44,845 nt of DNA from Fischerella muscicola SAG 1427-1 = PCC 73103 (GCF_000317245.1 NZ_AJLJ01000066.1:1-44845); one strand, 5' to 3'; positions 7,684 to 17,005 are shown, numbered from the stretch's first letter. Notes: a model not told the origin generated them from the sequence alone. Program-made: numbers and translations.

Positions 7684-8436
7684 TTATTCGGTTACGATAG
7701 ATACTTTACTAGTATCCACATCATAACGAGCGCCAACAATTTTAAGTTTATTTTGGCGAACAAGTCTAGATAAAATTGTTGAATCTTCGATTAACTTATT
7801 TGCTTGATATTTAATGTTGGCTACAACTGCATAATCCTGTAAATTTTCTGGAGACGATTTGATTGTTTCAACAGCAGGTTTGATACCTTCAATTATCAAA
7901 CCCATTCTGCCAGAAACAGGTTCATCTTGAAGTGCTTTTGCGACTGCACCACATTTTTTGTGACCCAAAACTACAATCAGTTGAGAACCTAATACTGCGC
8001 TGGCGTATTCTAGGCTACCGATGGTTGGGTCACAGGCAACATTACCAGCGATTCTGACTACAAATAAATCTCCTAATCCTTGATCAAAGATGATTTCTGC
8101 TGAGACGCGAGAATCTGCACAGCCTAATATCGTAGCAAAAGGATATTGGGCTTTAGCAATCAGTTGTCTACGTTCCCTAGATTGATTAGGATATTGAGGC
8201 TTTTGCTGTGCAAAGCGCTGGTTTCCATCCAGTAAACGTTTTAAAGCTTTTTCTGGACTAACTGGAATGCGATTGGCTATGACAGCATCAGCGAGAGTTG
8301 TTTGGGGCGCGATCGCTTGCTCTACATTGGCTGATAAATCACAACCAGTAACACTGGCCACCATACCAATACTTCCTGCGCCTGCTAGTTTCAAGAAATG
8401 ACGACGTCCAACAAATCCATTAATTCGACTCATCAA
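7684..8436 (-). CDS. Beta-class carbonic anhydrase, Tat-exported lipoprotein
   Basis: Interconverts CO2 and bicarbonate with a zinc site. Zinc ligands and catalytic residues are visible: Cys106-x-Asp108-x-Arg110 in GCADSRV, and His159-x-x-Cys162 in GHKKCGA. The N-terminus has a twin-arginine motif, GRRHFLKLAGAG (10-21). A hydrophobic stretch and a lipobox VTGC with Cys32 follow. The mature enzyme is therefore predicted outside the cytoplasmic membrane as a lipoprotein, after export in folded, zinc-loaded form. This resembles the periplasmic EcaB-type beta enzymes of cyanobacteria rather than the carboxysomal CcaA. 250 aa. Start ATG at 8436, with a second ATG one codon later. Confidence 0.93.
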   Translation of the reverse strand: MMSRINGFVGRRHFLKLAGAGSIGMVASVTGCDLSANVEQAIAPQTTLADAVIANRIPVSPEKALKRLLDGNQRFAQQKPQYPNQSRERRQLIAKAQYPFATILGCADSRVSAEIIFDQGLGDLFVVRIAGNVACDPTIGSLEYASAVLGSQLIVVLGHKKCGAVAKALQDEPVSGRMGLIIEGIKPAVETIKSSPENLQDYAVVANIKYQANKLIEDSTILSRLVRQNKLKIVGARYDVDTSKVSIVTE

Positions 8437-8842
8437 TTTAGCTCAATAATGGAATCCAGCTATTTAAAGCTTTATTCGCTCAGGAAAATAACAATTTTTC
8501 CAGCTTTCAAGAGTAGGAATTGAGACGATTTAATAGTTATTTAATTTTTATTAAAAAAGATGTAAAGGTATAAATATACAAGGATGTAGAAAAAACAGTA
8601 AATTTCATTAAGTGCAAATACTGGAATAAAATTAGGTATCTATTTAACTTCTTGAAGTTTTCATTTTTTATTTGAAATTACTTCACATTTATAGGATTGT
8701 AATTAACTGTAATTAACGCCAAAATCGGGATAGGCAAACATTTGGAAAGTTCTTGAATACTGAAAATTATACGAGTATCTCAAGCAACAAAAATCCAGGG
8801 TGCGTGTCTCATCAATCAAGTAAACTACTTAAGTAATCGTTC
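8437..8842. other. Divergent intergenic region
   Basis: About 400 bp of AT-rich DNA between the leftward carbonic anhydrase gene and the rightward CAP-domain gene. It must hold both promoters. I see no repeat, riboswitch or additional ORF that I can support. Confidence 0.5.
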
Positions 8843-9385
8843 ATGATCCGACAATCTGCTTTTGGCACTGCTTTAAGTATGCTTGTCCTTGCTGGTGGGT
8901 TAACAACCACTTCACTAGGTCATACGTCAACAAAAAAATTGTTCGCCAATCAGACGTTACTGACTTCATCACCTCAGATTGCGTCTGTTGCTACTTTCAA
9001 AACAACTGAGTTGGAAAAATTAGTTTTTGAGCGAATTAATCGATATCGAGCTTCTCTGGGTCTAAAAAAACTAAATCTAAATGCAAATATCTCTAAACAA
9101 GCAAGAATTCATAGCCAAAATATGGCTAGAGGAAAAGTCCCCTTTAGCCATCAAGGATTTGAACGACGAGTGAATGCTATTCCTATTCGCTACATAAGCG
9201 CTGCCGAAAATGTTGCTTATAATTTAGGATATAGTGATCCAGCAGCAGAAGCTGTCACTGGCTGGATCAAAAGTCCTGAGCATCTAGTCAACATTAAAGG
9301 CAATTATAATCTGACCGGAATTGGTGTGGCTACCAATAGTAAAGGTGAAGTTTATTTAACACAAATTTTCATTGGTAATCGGTAA
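8843..9385 (+). CDS. Secreted CAP-domain (SCP/PR-1-like) protein
   Basis: 180-aa protein with an N-terminal signal peptide (hydrophobic core about residues 7-25) followed by one CAP domain. Family signatures visible: the helix with INRYRASLGLKKL, IHSQNMA, the AAENVAYN segment, and GWIKSPEHLVNI with the conserved His of the putative metal site. Bacterial CAP proteins are extracytoplasmic, and their biochemical role is mostly unknown. Start ATG at 8843. A single-gene unit. Confidence 0.9.
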   Translation: MIRQSAFGTALSMLVLAGGLTTTSLGHTSTKKLFANQTLLTSSPQIASVATFKTTELEKLVFERINRYRASLGLKKLNLNANISKQARIHSQNMARGKVPFSHQGFERRVNAIPIRYISAAENVAYNLGYSDPAAEAVTGWIKSPEHLVNIKGNYNLTGIGVATNSKGEVYLTQIFIGNR

Positions 9386-9484
9386 TTGTTATTAGCCACC
9401 AACTACTAACCAACAACTACAATAATGTAGTGTCTAGTGGGATTATTTTCTAGTAGACACTGCATTTATTTTTGTGACGATTAC

Positions 9485-10114
9485 ATGGAATTACAAGATT
9501 TTCAAGTTTGCGATCGCGACCTCAGCGACACTAGTCTATCCCAGTATTTACAAGCTGATGCGATCGCAGTTGATACAGAGACAATGGGATTAATACCGCA
9601 GCGCGATCGCTTGTGCTTAATACAATTATGTAATAGCCAAGGACAAGTAACAGCCATTCGTGTTGCGAAAGGACAAACTGAAGCCCCTAACTTAAAAAAA
9701 TTACTGGAAGCGGTGAATATCGTTAAAGTGTTTCACTTTGCCCGTTTCGATGTTGCTACCTTACGTTACCATCTTGGCATTCACGTCAATCCAGTTTTCT
9801 GTACCAAAATAGCTAGTAAATTAGTCCGCACATACACGCCACGTCATGGCTTAAAAGATGTGGTGCAAGAACTAGAACAAGTAGAACTAGATAAAAGTTC
9901 TCAAAGTTCCGATTGGGGAAACGCTGATCGACTTACTGAAGCTCAACTTAGTTATGCTGCTAACGATGTGCGCTACTTACTCAAAGTTCGGCAGAAATTA
10001 ATCGCAATGCTTGAACGAGAAGAACGTTTGCAGATCGCTCAAGAATGCTTTCAGTTTTTGCCGACTATAGTTTCCCTGGATTTGTTGCAATTCAAGGATA
10101 TATTTGAACATTAA
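9485..10114 (+). CDS. RNase D-like 3'-5' exonuclease (DEDDy)
   Basis: Exonuclease domain only, 209 aa from the ATG at 9485 (MELQDFQVCD). The four acidic residues and the tyrosine of the DEDDy class are present: VDTETMG (Asp30, Glu32), FHFARFDVATL, and YAANDVRYLLKV near the C-terminus. Full RNase D has C-terminal HRDC domains of about 170 aa. They are absent here, as in many cyanobacterial homologues. Probable substrates are tRNA or other structured RNA 3' ends. A GTG at 9437 could add 16 residues with no family support. Confidence 0.9.
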   Translation: MELQDFQVCDRDLSDTSLSQYLQADAIAVDTETMGLIPQRDRLCLIQLCNSQGQVTAIRVAKGQTEAPNLKKLLEAVNIVKVFHFARFDVATLRYHLGIHVNPVFCTKIASKLVRTYTPRHGLKDVVQELEQVELDKSSQSSDWGNADRLTEAQLSYAANDVRYLLKVRQKLIAMLEREERLQIAQECFQFLPTIVSLDLLQFKDIFEH

Positions 10115-10119
10115 TAAAA

Positions 10120-10161
10120 GAGTCAATTGTCCATAGTCAAGAGTCAATTGTCCATAGTCAA
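10120..10161. repeat. Two tandem 21-bp copies of an AGTCAATTGTCCATAGTC repeat
   Basis: Perfect direct duplication 10120-10140 and 10141-10161, followed by related AGTCAAG/TTGACCC sequence up to 10195. It belongs to a dispersed 'gtcaa-tagtcaa' family also seen at about 15238-15270, 17970-17990, 24553-24600 and 26217-26242. Confidence 0.85.
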
Positions 10162-10205
10162 GACTTTTCTAGCTTGACACTTGACCCTTGACCATTTACT
10201 AAAAT

Positions 10206-10661
10206 TTATACTTCTTTTTCGGCATGTTCTGTGTGTTCTTTCATGCGATCCACTACATTGTATGCACCAGCACTGGGAGGAACTTGTGCTTCCACAACAC
10301 CTTCAGTTGGACCACCAATTGCTTTCCATGCAGCCAAACCACCTTTGAGTTCAGAGACGTGTTCAAAGCCAGCACTTCTTAACGACTGCGCGGCTTGGGC
10401 TGTTTCTTCCTCATTGGCACCGTAAACATAGATATCCCGGCTTTTAGCGATGGTTGCTGTTGCACGATCTACCAATTCATTTAATGGCATTGGCATTGCA
10501 CCTGTGATATGACCTTGGTTGTGAGTTTGGCGATCGCGCACATCTAGAATTGTTAGTGCAGGTTCTCCCCACTCTAAACGAGATTTCAATACATGCACAT
10601 CAGACTGTGCATCAATTGGGGGCTGTGAAGGAATAATATTTTCTACAAGTTTGTTATCCAT
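10206..10661 (-). CDS. Rhodanese-fold protein lacking the catalytic cysteine
   Basis: 151-aa single rhodanese domain. The conserved DVRDRQTHNQGHITGAMPMPL segment and the closing GGLAAW motif (about residues 104-109) identify the fold. The active-site loop, normally Cys-Arg-x-Gly-x-Arg, reads VYGANEEETAQ, so sulfurtransferase activity is not expected and a binding or regulatory role is more likely. The tail is charged (KEHTEHAEKEV). Start ATG at 10661. It stands alone between an exonuclease gene and a long spacer. Confidence 0.88.
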   Translation of the reverse strand: MDNKLVENIIPSQPPIDAQSDVHVLKSRLEWGEPALTILDVRDRQTHNQGHITGAMPMPLNELVDRATATIAKSRDIYVYGANEEETAQAAQSLRSAGFEHVSELKGGLAAWKAIGGPTEGVVEAQVPPSAGAYNVVDRMKEHTEHAEKEV

Positions 10662-11000
10662 AATTTTTCCTCATTTATTAGACTAAGCACATTCACAAAG
10701 CCTGAGAACGCCCAGACATGAACATACAGGGCGTCCTCCGGATTTGCATTTCCCAGAGGCGAGTGCAGAATTTGAGTGACTGACCAAAATGTACCCAAAA
10801 AAGCTACTAAAACTTCTCTTTCTTGAGAATGAAGCTGATGAATTTATCTCTATCTACCTGGAGGTATATTGCTTTCTTTCAAAATTTATTTGCCAGTTTG
10901 TAGATAATTTTTGATGTTTAACCAAAATTTAATCTTAGTCAAATATAATACATTAAAATATCTTATTATTAATTGCTTTACTAAATAAAATTTTACATAT
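10662..11000. other. Divergent intergenic region
   Basis: Lies between the leftward rhodanese gene and the rightward TAXI gene. Contains no repeat or RNA motif I can name. The right half is very AT-rich and probably holds the promoter of the TAXI gene. Confidence 0.4.
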
Positions 11001-12629
11001 ATGCCTACATCTAAAAACTCTCGAAACTTAGGGTTTTTCAGTTTTTTTGAAAACCTTGATCCTCAATCAAAATTAGTATTTATTAGCCTTGGTTTTGCCA
11101 GTGTTGGTTTAGTCTTATTTATTATCTGGAATATAATTGTCCGCCTCACTTCACCGCAACTTATCCTTGCTGCGGGAGATCCAGAAGGAGAAAGCTATAT
11201 TATTAGCGAAGCTATTCAAAAGGTCGTACAAAAGAAATCCAACATTCACATAAAAGTAGTTGCAACAGGCGGCACAACACAAAATTTAGAAATGTTACAG
11301 ACAGGAAAAGCTGAGTTAGTGACGGCTCAAGCAGATGTTATTGGGCAAGAAATGGATCTGATTGAAAGTCGTCAATCTCAGTCAGCAACTTATCAGATTC
11401 AAACTTCTCCACGAGCTGTAGCAGTGTTGTATCAAGATTTATTTCAATTAGTTGTCAAAGATCCAAATATTAAGAAATTTGAACAACTGCGTGGTAAAAC
11501 TATTGCTTTACCTGCTAAAGGCGGACAATATAAATCTTTTTTGAAAATTGCCGAACATTATGGTTTGGTGAAACAAAATAAACCAGATATGAGGATTTTA
11601 GGTTTAGAAAGTAAATATTACGATGATCGGCAAGCAGAAGAAGACTTTAAATCACCAAAAGCAGAGGCGCTGTTTCGTGTTCGTGCTTTAGGTAATCTTG
11701 GTATTGCCAAGCTTGTCCAAGATCAAGATGGGCGCTTGCTAGCAATTGCTCAAGCACAAGCAATGAAAATCAAGTATCCTGCCTTTGAAAATGCGAAAAT
11801 TCCCCAAGGAGCATACAGAGGTAATCCACCGATGCCGTTGGTTGAATTAGATACAGTTGCTATAGATCGGCTATTGGTGGCTAGCGAAAAAATCGATAAC
11901 AACGTAATTCGAGAAATCACACGAATTATATTTGAAAATCGTCAAGAAATCGCAGATGCGATCGCTGAAACTCATGCCGAAGTCAAACCTTTAGTTGCTA
12001 GTATTAAACGTCCTAGAGATAATGATGGTACAGGTATTCCAATTCATCCAGGTGCGATCGCTTTTTACGAACGAGATAAACCATCTTTTGTCCAAGAAAA
12101 TGCAGATTTTTTAGCTTTAATTTTAACAATTTTTCTCCTAGTTGCTTCCTGGTTCCGACAACTTAAATTATGGGTAGAACGTAGTAAAAAAGATAAAGCC
12201 GATGACTATATTAATACGGCTATCAAACTGATGGACAAAGGTATAGGTAAGCTGGAAGACAGACAAAAACAACTTGATAATACTTTTAAAAATGCTGCCG
12301 AGGCTTTAATCGCCGAAAGAATTTCTCAAGAATCATTTCGTACTTTTAATGAAGCTTATAAAACTACAAGAGAAGCAATAGAAAGAGAAAAAGAAATTTC
12401 CTATCAAGAAGTTGAGCAAAAACAAAGAGAAATTTCTGCGGAGTATATCAAAGCAGTCGTAGGCTTATTACAAGATAAAACCATCAGCAAAAATTTAATA
12501 CAAAAAGAATTAGATCAAATTCTCGAACAAGTAGCAAGTGACTTGATAGCCGAACAAATTTCTCAAGAATCTTATCGAACTTTTGTGGAAGCGTATAAAA
12601 TTACCAGAGATGCCATTGAACAGAAATAA
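11001..12629 (+). CDS. TAXI-family solute-binding protein with transmembrane anchor and cytoplasmic repeat tail
   Basis: 542 aa. Residues 24-48 are a membrane segment. Residues 52-340 are a TAXI (TRAP-transporter-associated immunogenic protein) binding domain (LILAAGDPEGESYIISEAI, TGGTTQNLEMLQTGKAEL). Residues 366-387 form a second membrane helix. After that comes a charged, helical tail of about 150 aa, predicted to return to the cytoplasm. The tail holds a 27-residue unit twice (435-461 and 514-540; 21 of 27 identical, core ISQES[FY]RTF). Classic TAXI proteins are about 320 aa and free in the periplasm with a fused TRAP permease encoded nearby. Here there is no permease gene and the protein has two anchors, which suggests ligand sensing or scaffolding rather than simple uptake (inference). 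Start ATG at 11001. Confidence 0.85.
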   Translation: MPTSKNSRNLGFFSFFENLDPQSKLVFISLGFASVGLVLFIIWNIIVRLTSPQLILAAGDPEGESYIISEAIQKVVQKKSNIHIKVVATGGTTQNLEMLQTGKAELVTAQADVIGQEMDLIESRQSQSATYQIQTSPRAVAVLYQDLFQLVVKDPNIKKFEQLRGKTIALPAKGGQYKSFLKIAEHYGLVKQNKPDMRILGLESKYYDDRQAEEDFKSPKAEALFRVRALGNLGIAKLVQDQDGRLLAIAQAQAMKIKYPAFENAKIPQGAYRGNPPMPLVELDTVAIDRLLVASEKIDNNVIREITRIIFENRQEIADAIAETHAEVKPLVASIKRPRDNDGTGIPIHPGAIAFYERDKPSFVQENADFLALILTIFLLVASWFRQLKLWVERSKKDKADDYINTAIKLMDKGIGKLEDRQKQLDNTFKNAAEALIAERISQESFRTFNEAYKTTREAIEREKEISYQEVEQKQREISAEYIKAVVGLLQDKTISKNLIQKELDQILEQVASDLIAEQISQESYRTFVEAYKITRDAIEQK

Positions 12630-13192
12630 TACAATCTATAATTTTTACTAGTTACTAAATATTCAAACTCTGGAAAAAATAATATTAGAATTACTAAATA
12701 TTAAGTGGTAGCGTCAGGTCTAAATTGATGGAAAAATTTTTCTTATAGTTTAAGTATGGGAGGCAAAAAGCAGCGTGGATGTTCCTCCCGCTTTCTTGAC
12801 GCTGCGTTACGGCTTTGCGATCACGCAACACTTTGTCTAGTGATGGGTTAGGTGATAGCTCATTCATGTTTTTATGATCAAGCTGATCGCATTATCAGTA
12901 AACTCATGGTGTCATGATTGGCGATCGCCCAAAGTCTAGTGGTTAAACACAGAGTAGTCATCAAAGTAAAATCATCGGTACTAGCTGGGGAAGTGAGCTT
13001 TAGACTTAAATATTTATTCTGTTAAGAAAAACTCAAAACTGAGAATATCAAAAGAAAAACACAAAATTTTATCTTTATAACTTTTAGCTTCAAACAGCAG
13101 TTAACCCAATAGTTGTTTTGGGAATAATACCTTTTAGATGTGAACTGAAGTGAAACTTTTGACAAATACTTGTGATTTCCGGGAGAACAAGC
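12630..13192. other. Long spacer, no gene recognised
   Basis: About 560 bp. A weak inverted pair GGGAGG (12758-12763) / CCTCCC (12784-12789) and a HIP1 site (about 12921) are present. The segment has no supported ORF. The last 100 bp presumably held the promoter of the decayed kinase gene. Confidence 0.4.
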
Positions 13193-14584
13193 ATGACAAC
13201 AGCAATTGATGAAGCTCCATACATCAATGGCTATGAGTTAACAGAAACACTTTATCAAGGTTCTAAAACAGAAGTCTATCGAGCCATTAGATTGGCAGAT
13301 CAACAAGCTGTTGTCATTAAACTATTACGGCAAGAATATCCCACCTTCAGCCAACTGTTACAATTTCGCAATCAGTACACCAGCCAAAAATCTCAATATT
13401 CCCAGTATCATCCGTCCCTATAGCCTAGAACCATATCGTAACAGTTATGCTCTAGTGATGGAAGATTTTGGTGGGATTTCCCTTAAGCAATATATGACAA
13501 ATTTAGAGACACGCTATGGCTTGTCTTTACAGGAGTTTCTCACAATAGCTCTCCAACTTGCAGATATCCTCCATCAACTTTACCAAGAACGGGTAATTCA
13601 TAAAGATATCAAACCCCCAAATATTCTCATTCACCCGGAAACTAAACAACTAAAACTCATTGACTTTAATATCGCCTCTTTGCTCCCTAGAGAAACTCAA
13701 AATCTGATTAGTCCTAATGTTTTAGAAGGAACTCTCGCTTATTTATCTCCTGAACAAACCGGACGTATGAACCGGGGAATAGACTACCGCAGTGATTTTT
13801 ATTCTTTAGGTGTTACATTTTTTGAACTGTTGACTGGACAATTACCATTTTCTTCAGATGAGCAGATGAAGCTGGTACATTGTCACATTGCTAAACAACC
13901 TCCTTCCGTTTCTGAGGTAAAACCAGAAATACCCAGAGTCATTGGTGAGATTGTGAGTAAATTAATGGCAAAAAACGCTGAAGATCGTTACCAAAGTGCT
14001 TTAGGTTTAAAACATGATTTAGAAGAATGTCACTCATTTGAACGCAGGTAGTCCCCTAATCACTCAGCCCTCAGAACAGCAAAGACTGGTGGAATTAAAT
14101 CTCATGGCAGGACGCAAAGCAAAATCTGCTACTGCTTATGCAACAGCTGTTGAGTACCTGACTATGGGAATTGAACTGCTGCCTTATTATTCCTGGGATA
14201 CTCAACGAAATTAAACTGAGATTCAAAGATATCGTTGAGCATTTGCAATTGTACTCTTCTGGTGCATCTAAAACAGAAATTGAAAAACATGCCGAGGAAA
14301 TCGAGATTGATTATCTCTTGGAAGACCTACCCAAAATGATCAACTCAATTCAATTAGGGTGCGATCACATCATTAATATCAGCACCAGCTTGCGAATTTT
14401 CTCGCGGGCAGATACTAAACCTATAGTCAAAGGTACAGGATTGGGATTAGCGATCGCCCGCCAAATAATAGTTGAAAAGCATGAAGGTACTTTGAATGTA
14501 AATTCAACTATTGGGCAGGGTTCTGAGTTTGAGCTCAAAATACCGATTGGTAAATTTACTATGACATTCCTAGATCATTCATGA
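13193..14584 (+). pseudogene. Decayed Ser/Thr kinase-histidine kinase hybrid (HstK-type)
   Basis: Pieces of one very large signalling protein in shifting frames. From the ATG at 13193 (with GGGAGA upstream) comes the start of a Ser/Thr kinase N-lobe (YINGYELTETLYQGSKTEVY). Near 13377 the frame shifts and the kinase continues (RVIHKDIKPPNILIHPE, LIDFNIASLL, GTLAYLSPEQTGRMNR) to a stop at 14049-14051. A third frame (14050-14214) gives a piece, LMAGRKAKSATAYATAVEYL, that in intact proteins lies hundreds of residues further on, after the AAA-ATPase region. The last piece (about 14199-14584) is a histidine kinase fragment lacking the phospho-acceptor His and the N-box but ending in the ATPase motif GTGLGLAIARQI. 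Intact relatives are around 1,800-2,000 aa. At least two large deletions plus frameshifts make this a clear pseudogene. Confidence 0.88.
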
Positions 14585-14592
14585 ATAACAAT

Positions 14593-14626
14593 ATCCCCGA
14601 ATTCCTTAAAGAAGTCGGGAATCTGG
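14593..14626. repeat. Degenerate copy of the GATCCCCGAC hairpin
   Basis: Imperfect palindrome ATCCCCGAATTCCTTAAAGA followed by AGTCGGGAATCT. It is related to the hairpins at 181-217 and 7083-7115 but without recognisable terminal repeats. Confidence 0.55.
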
Positions 14627-14630
14627 AGAT

Positions 14631-14658
14631 TAAAAAAGGTGGCTTTTTTCACCACCTT
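14631..14658 (-). terminator. Intrinsic terminator of the 14686-15201 gene
   Basis: On the minus strand, stem AAGGTGG / CCACCTT (14652-14658 with 14636-14642) and a 9-nt loop are followed by TTTTTTAA. It lies 28 bp past the stop codon of the leftward gene. Confidence 0.75.
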
Positions 14659-14685
14659 AAGTACAAGTTTTTAATTCAAAAATTT

Positions 14686-15201
14686 TTAAGCCAACACAAA
14701 ATCAACATCACTTGTTCCACCAGTTTCAGATTTTCCAGAACGCAATTGTTGATTATTTAATTTCACAGCAAAAGGTGTACTGTCTAGACTAAGATTGTAG
14801 TCAGTTTTCTCATTGGTGTACCCAACACTGGCGATCATCTTCCGACCTTGGTCAGTGTAGAGAAAAGCCAACATTTGATTTTTTTGTTGTTTATGGTCGT
14901 ATGCCCAAATGACCATATATTGGTTGTCTTGATAATCAAATACTTTGGGTGGACGATTGGGGACATAACGTCCTGCTTCACCAAAACTTTTATCTAGAAA
15001 ATCTTGCACAGAATTTGTTTCTACAGTTGCATAAGCAACTTCTTGAGGAGATGTCGCTACAGCATCGCCTTGACTTTCATCAACTACTTCCTCCTTCCCA
15101 CGATTGCGGAAATAATCTACTGCTGTTTTGGTTCCAATAGCACCAACAGCAGCAATTCCAGCTCCGATGAGTATGTTGCGAAGTTTATTATTATTATTCA
15201 T
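14686..15201 (-). CDS. Membrane-anchored protein of unknown function
   Basis: 171 aa; I do not recognise the family. After a short Asn/Lys-rich start (MNNNNKLR) there is one hydrophobic segment (NILIGAGIAAVGAIGTKTAV, about 9-28), then a basic RNRGK stretch, an acidic linker and a compact soluble region (about 60-171) rich in beta-type sequence (VFDYQDNQYMVIWAYDHKQQ). The N-terminal helix could be a signal anchor. The start codon is followed by ATT/AAT triplet runs. A good terminator follows the gene. Real coding is supported by even codon use and the terminator, but function is open. Confidence 0.75.
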   Translation of the reverse strand: MNNNNKLRNILIGAGIAAVGAIGTKTAVDYFRNRGKEEVVDESQGDAVATSPQEVAYATVETNSVQDFLDKSFGEAGRYVPNRPPKVFDYQDNQYMVIWAYDHKQQKNQMLAFLYTDQGRKMIASVGYTNEKTDYNLSLDSTPFAVKLNNQQLRSGKSETGGTSDVDFVLA

Positions 15202-15360
15202 CGTTGATTGTGATTGTTAAAAACACCACAGTTAATAGTCAAGGGTCAAGCGTCAACAGTCAAGAGTCCAACAATTTTGAGTTTTGAATTTTGAATTGAT
15301 ATGTCCCCCATGTCCCCCTTGTCCTCCTTGTCCCTCTTCCCAATTTTTAATTTTTAATTT

Positions 15361-16443
15361 TTAATTGTTTTGTCTCCTCACTCTTGCTAATTCGACTGCT
15401 AAGTTGATCGCTGCTTTCATACTCGTTGCATCAGCAATTCCTTTACCTGCAATATCAAACGCTGTACCGTGATCTGGTGAGGTACGAATAAAAGGTAGAC
15501 CGATAGATGTATTGACAGCACGGTCAAATGCCATGAGTTTGACCGGAATTAGACCTTGATCATGGTAAAGTGCCAGATAAGCATCTGCGGCTTTGGTTGA
15601 GCCAACGCCACCGTACCAAGCTTTACCTGGCTCAACCCACATTGTATCGGGTGGAATTGGGCCATTTAGTTGCCATTGGGGGCGTTTATGGCGTTCTTGC
15701 TCTAACCAAGGAATAATTTTTTCTTGTTCTTCACATCCGAGTTGTCCCTGTTCACCACTGTGGGGATTTAAACCAGCGATCGCAATTTTGCCACTATCAA
15801 GACCAAAATCTTTTTCTAAACATTCCACCAACAAATCGAGTTTTTTTGTCAGCAAGTCTGGTGTTAATGCTTCAGGTACTTGACATAAAGGGATGTGTGT
15901 AGTTGCTAGTAAACACCGTAGTGTCCAACTAGTATGGGGCGATCGCGCTACGAACAACATGCCAAATTTATCTGTACCCGACTTTTCGGCTAAAAGTTCT
16001 GTTTGTCCTGGATAATCATATCCTGCTGCTTTCCAAGCAGATTTGGCAATCGGAGCAGTCACTATCGCATCAAATTCACCTTTTTGAGTGCAGGCGATCG
16101 CACGTTCCATATAGGCAAAACTCGCTGCACCACTGGCTGCATTCCCTCTCCCCATCACAACTTCGCGTTTAACTTGTGGTTCTAACGGTACATCCAAAAT
16201 AGATAAATTTTCTGGATTCGCGAGAGGTACTAAATTACCACTAACAAGTACCTTGGTATAAGTTTCCAAAATTAAATCTTGGCTACCCACAACCGTCACA
16301 TCAAAATTTTTGCTCAGTTCTGGATCTGCCAAAGCTTTTAATATCACTTCTGGTCCGATTCCACCTGGATCTCCCAAAGTTAGGGCTAGGTGTGGGCGAT
16401 ACTGTAATGGTGATATGAGGTTGTTTTGATCGGACTGAGACAT
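15361..16443 (-). CDS. pdxA: 4-hydroxythreonine-4-phosphate dehydrogenase
   Basis: Oxidises 4-phosphohydroxy-L-threonine with NAD in the DXP-dependent pathway to pyridoxal 5'-phosphate. The 360-aa product shows the family signatures: [15 protein letters not shown] near the N-terminus, [31 protein letters not shown], and the C-terminal [15 protein letters not shown]. These carry the conserved His and Asp residues of the metal and substrate site. Length is normal. Start ATG at 16443. It is divergent from petM with a 304-bp spacer. The stop codon lies beside CTTGTCC-type nonamer repeats. Confidence 0.96.
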   Translation of the reverse strand: MSQSDQNNLISPLQYRPHLALTLGDPGGIGPEVILKALADPELSKNFDVTVVGSQDLILETYTKVLVSGNLVPLANPENLSILDVPLEPQVKREVVMGRGNAASGAASFAYMERAIACTQKGEFDAIVTAPIAKSAWKAAGYDYPGQTELLAEKSGTDKFGMLFVARSPHTSWTLRCLLATTHIPLCQVPEALTPDLLTKKLDLLVECLEKDFGLDSGKIAIAGLNPHSGEQGQLGCEEQEKIIPWLEQERHKRPQWQLNGPIPPDTMWVEPGKAWYGGVGSTKAADAYLALYHDQGLIPVKLMAFDRAVNTSIGLPFIRTSPDHGTAFDIAGKGIADATSMKAAINLAVELARVRRQNN

Positions 16444-16747
16444 ACTTAAGTGATTTTCTTAACAAAGCTTGTTACTTTCCTTCATTAAAACCGCCTCAAT
16501 GCGATAATGTTAAGTATCACCCAACAAAGGAAAATAGAGTATAACAAGTAGCAGCATTTGCTTCTGGCTGTCTACACAAACAGTCACGAAAGCAAGCAAG
16601 ACATAATATTCACTTTGCTTTTTTATAGGTTAATCTGAGAACCTGTGTCACAATACTTCATATTAGTTTAATCCTAACAGCAGTTTGAAAAGGCTCTGGT
16701 AGACTTAACTTAATTCAACAATTCGTAAAAAAGGAGAACTACAACAA
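16444..16747. promoter_or_regulatory. Divergent promoter region pdxA / petM
   Basis: 304 bp between two divergent genes, so both promoters must be here. The petM side ends with a strong ribosome-binding site, AAAAAGGAGAAC (around 16727-16738), 10 bp before its ATG. No specific operator could be assigned. Confidence 0.5.
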
Positions 16748-16855
16748 ATGGGCGGCGAAATGTTCAATGCAGCTCTACTATCCTTTGGTTTAATTTTTGT
16801 AGGCTGGGCTTTAGGTGCTTTGTTACTGAAAGTCCAAGGTGCAGAAGAAGAGTAA
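16748..16855 (+). CDS. petM: Cytochrome b6f complex subunit PetM (subunit VII)
   Basis: A 35-residue single-span thylakoid membrane protein that packs at the outside of the cytochrome b6f complex. The product reads [19 protein letters not shown], then a [13 protein letters not shown] end and an acidic EEE tail. One hydrophobic helix spans residues 8-27, and this matches the small, highly conserved PetM family. An AGGAG ribosome-binding site precedes the ATG at 16748. An internal ATG at 16760 would remove the first four residues and is less well placed. It is followed after 150 bp by the photosystem II factor gene ycf39 on the same strand. Confidence 0.96.
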   Translation: MGGEMFNAALLSFGLIFVGWALGALLLKVQGAEEE

Positions 16856-17005
16856 TCCTTTGAGTTGAAATCCTTAGCAGATCGAGAGGCTTGGCTGTAG
16901 TCTCTCGCTCCTGTCATCATGTTAAAAAGAATGTAAATTTTTGTTTGTCCGTCTAATTCTGTTAAGATTTTATTCATAAAACTTTAAGTTTCGCAAAAAA
17001 CCCTC

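Noticed and set aside
13172..14051. Treating the two kinase pieces as a single gene with one sequencing frameshift
   Set aside because: The frameshift could be an error, but the missing ATPase and HisKA parts downstream show true gene decay.
16705..16977. 90-aa minus-strand ORF across petM
   Set aside because: Opposes the well-supported petM gene and has no independent support.
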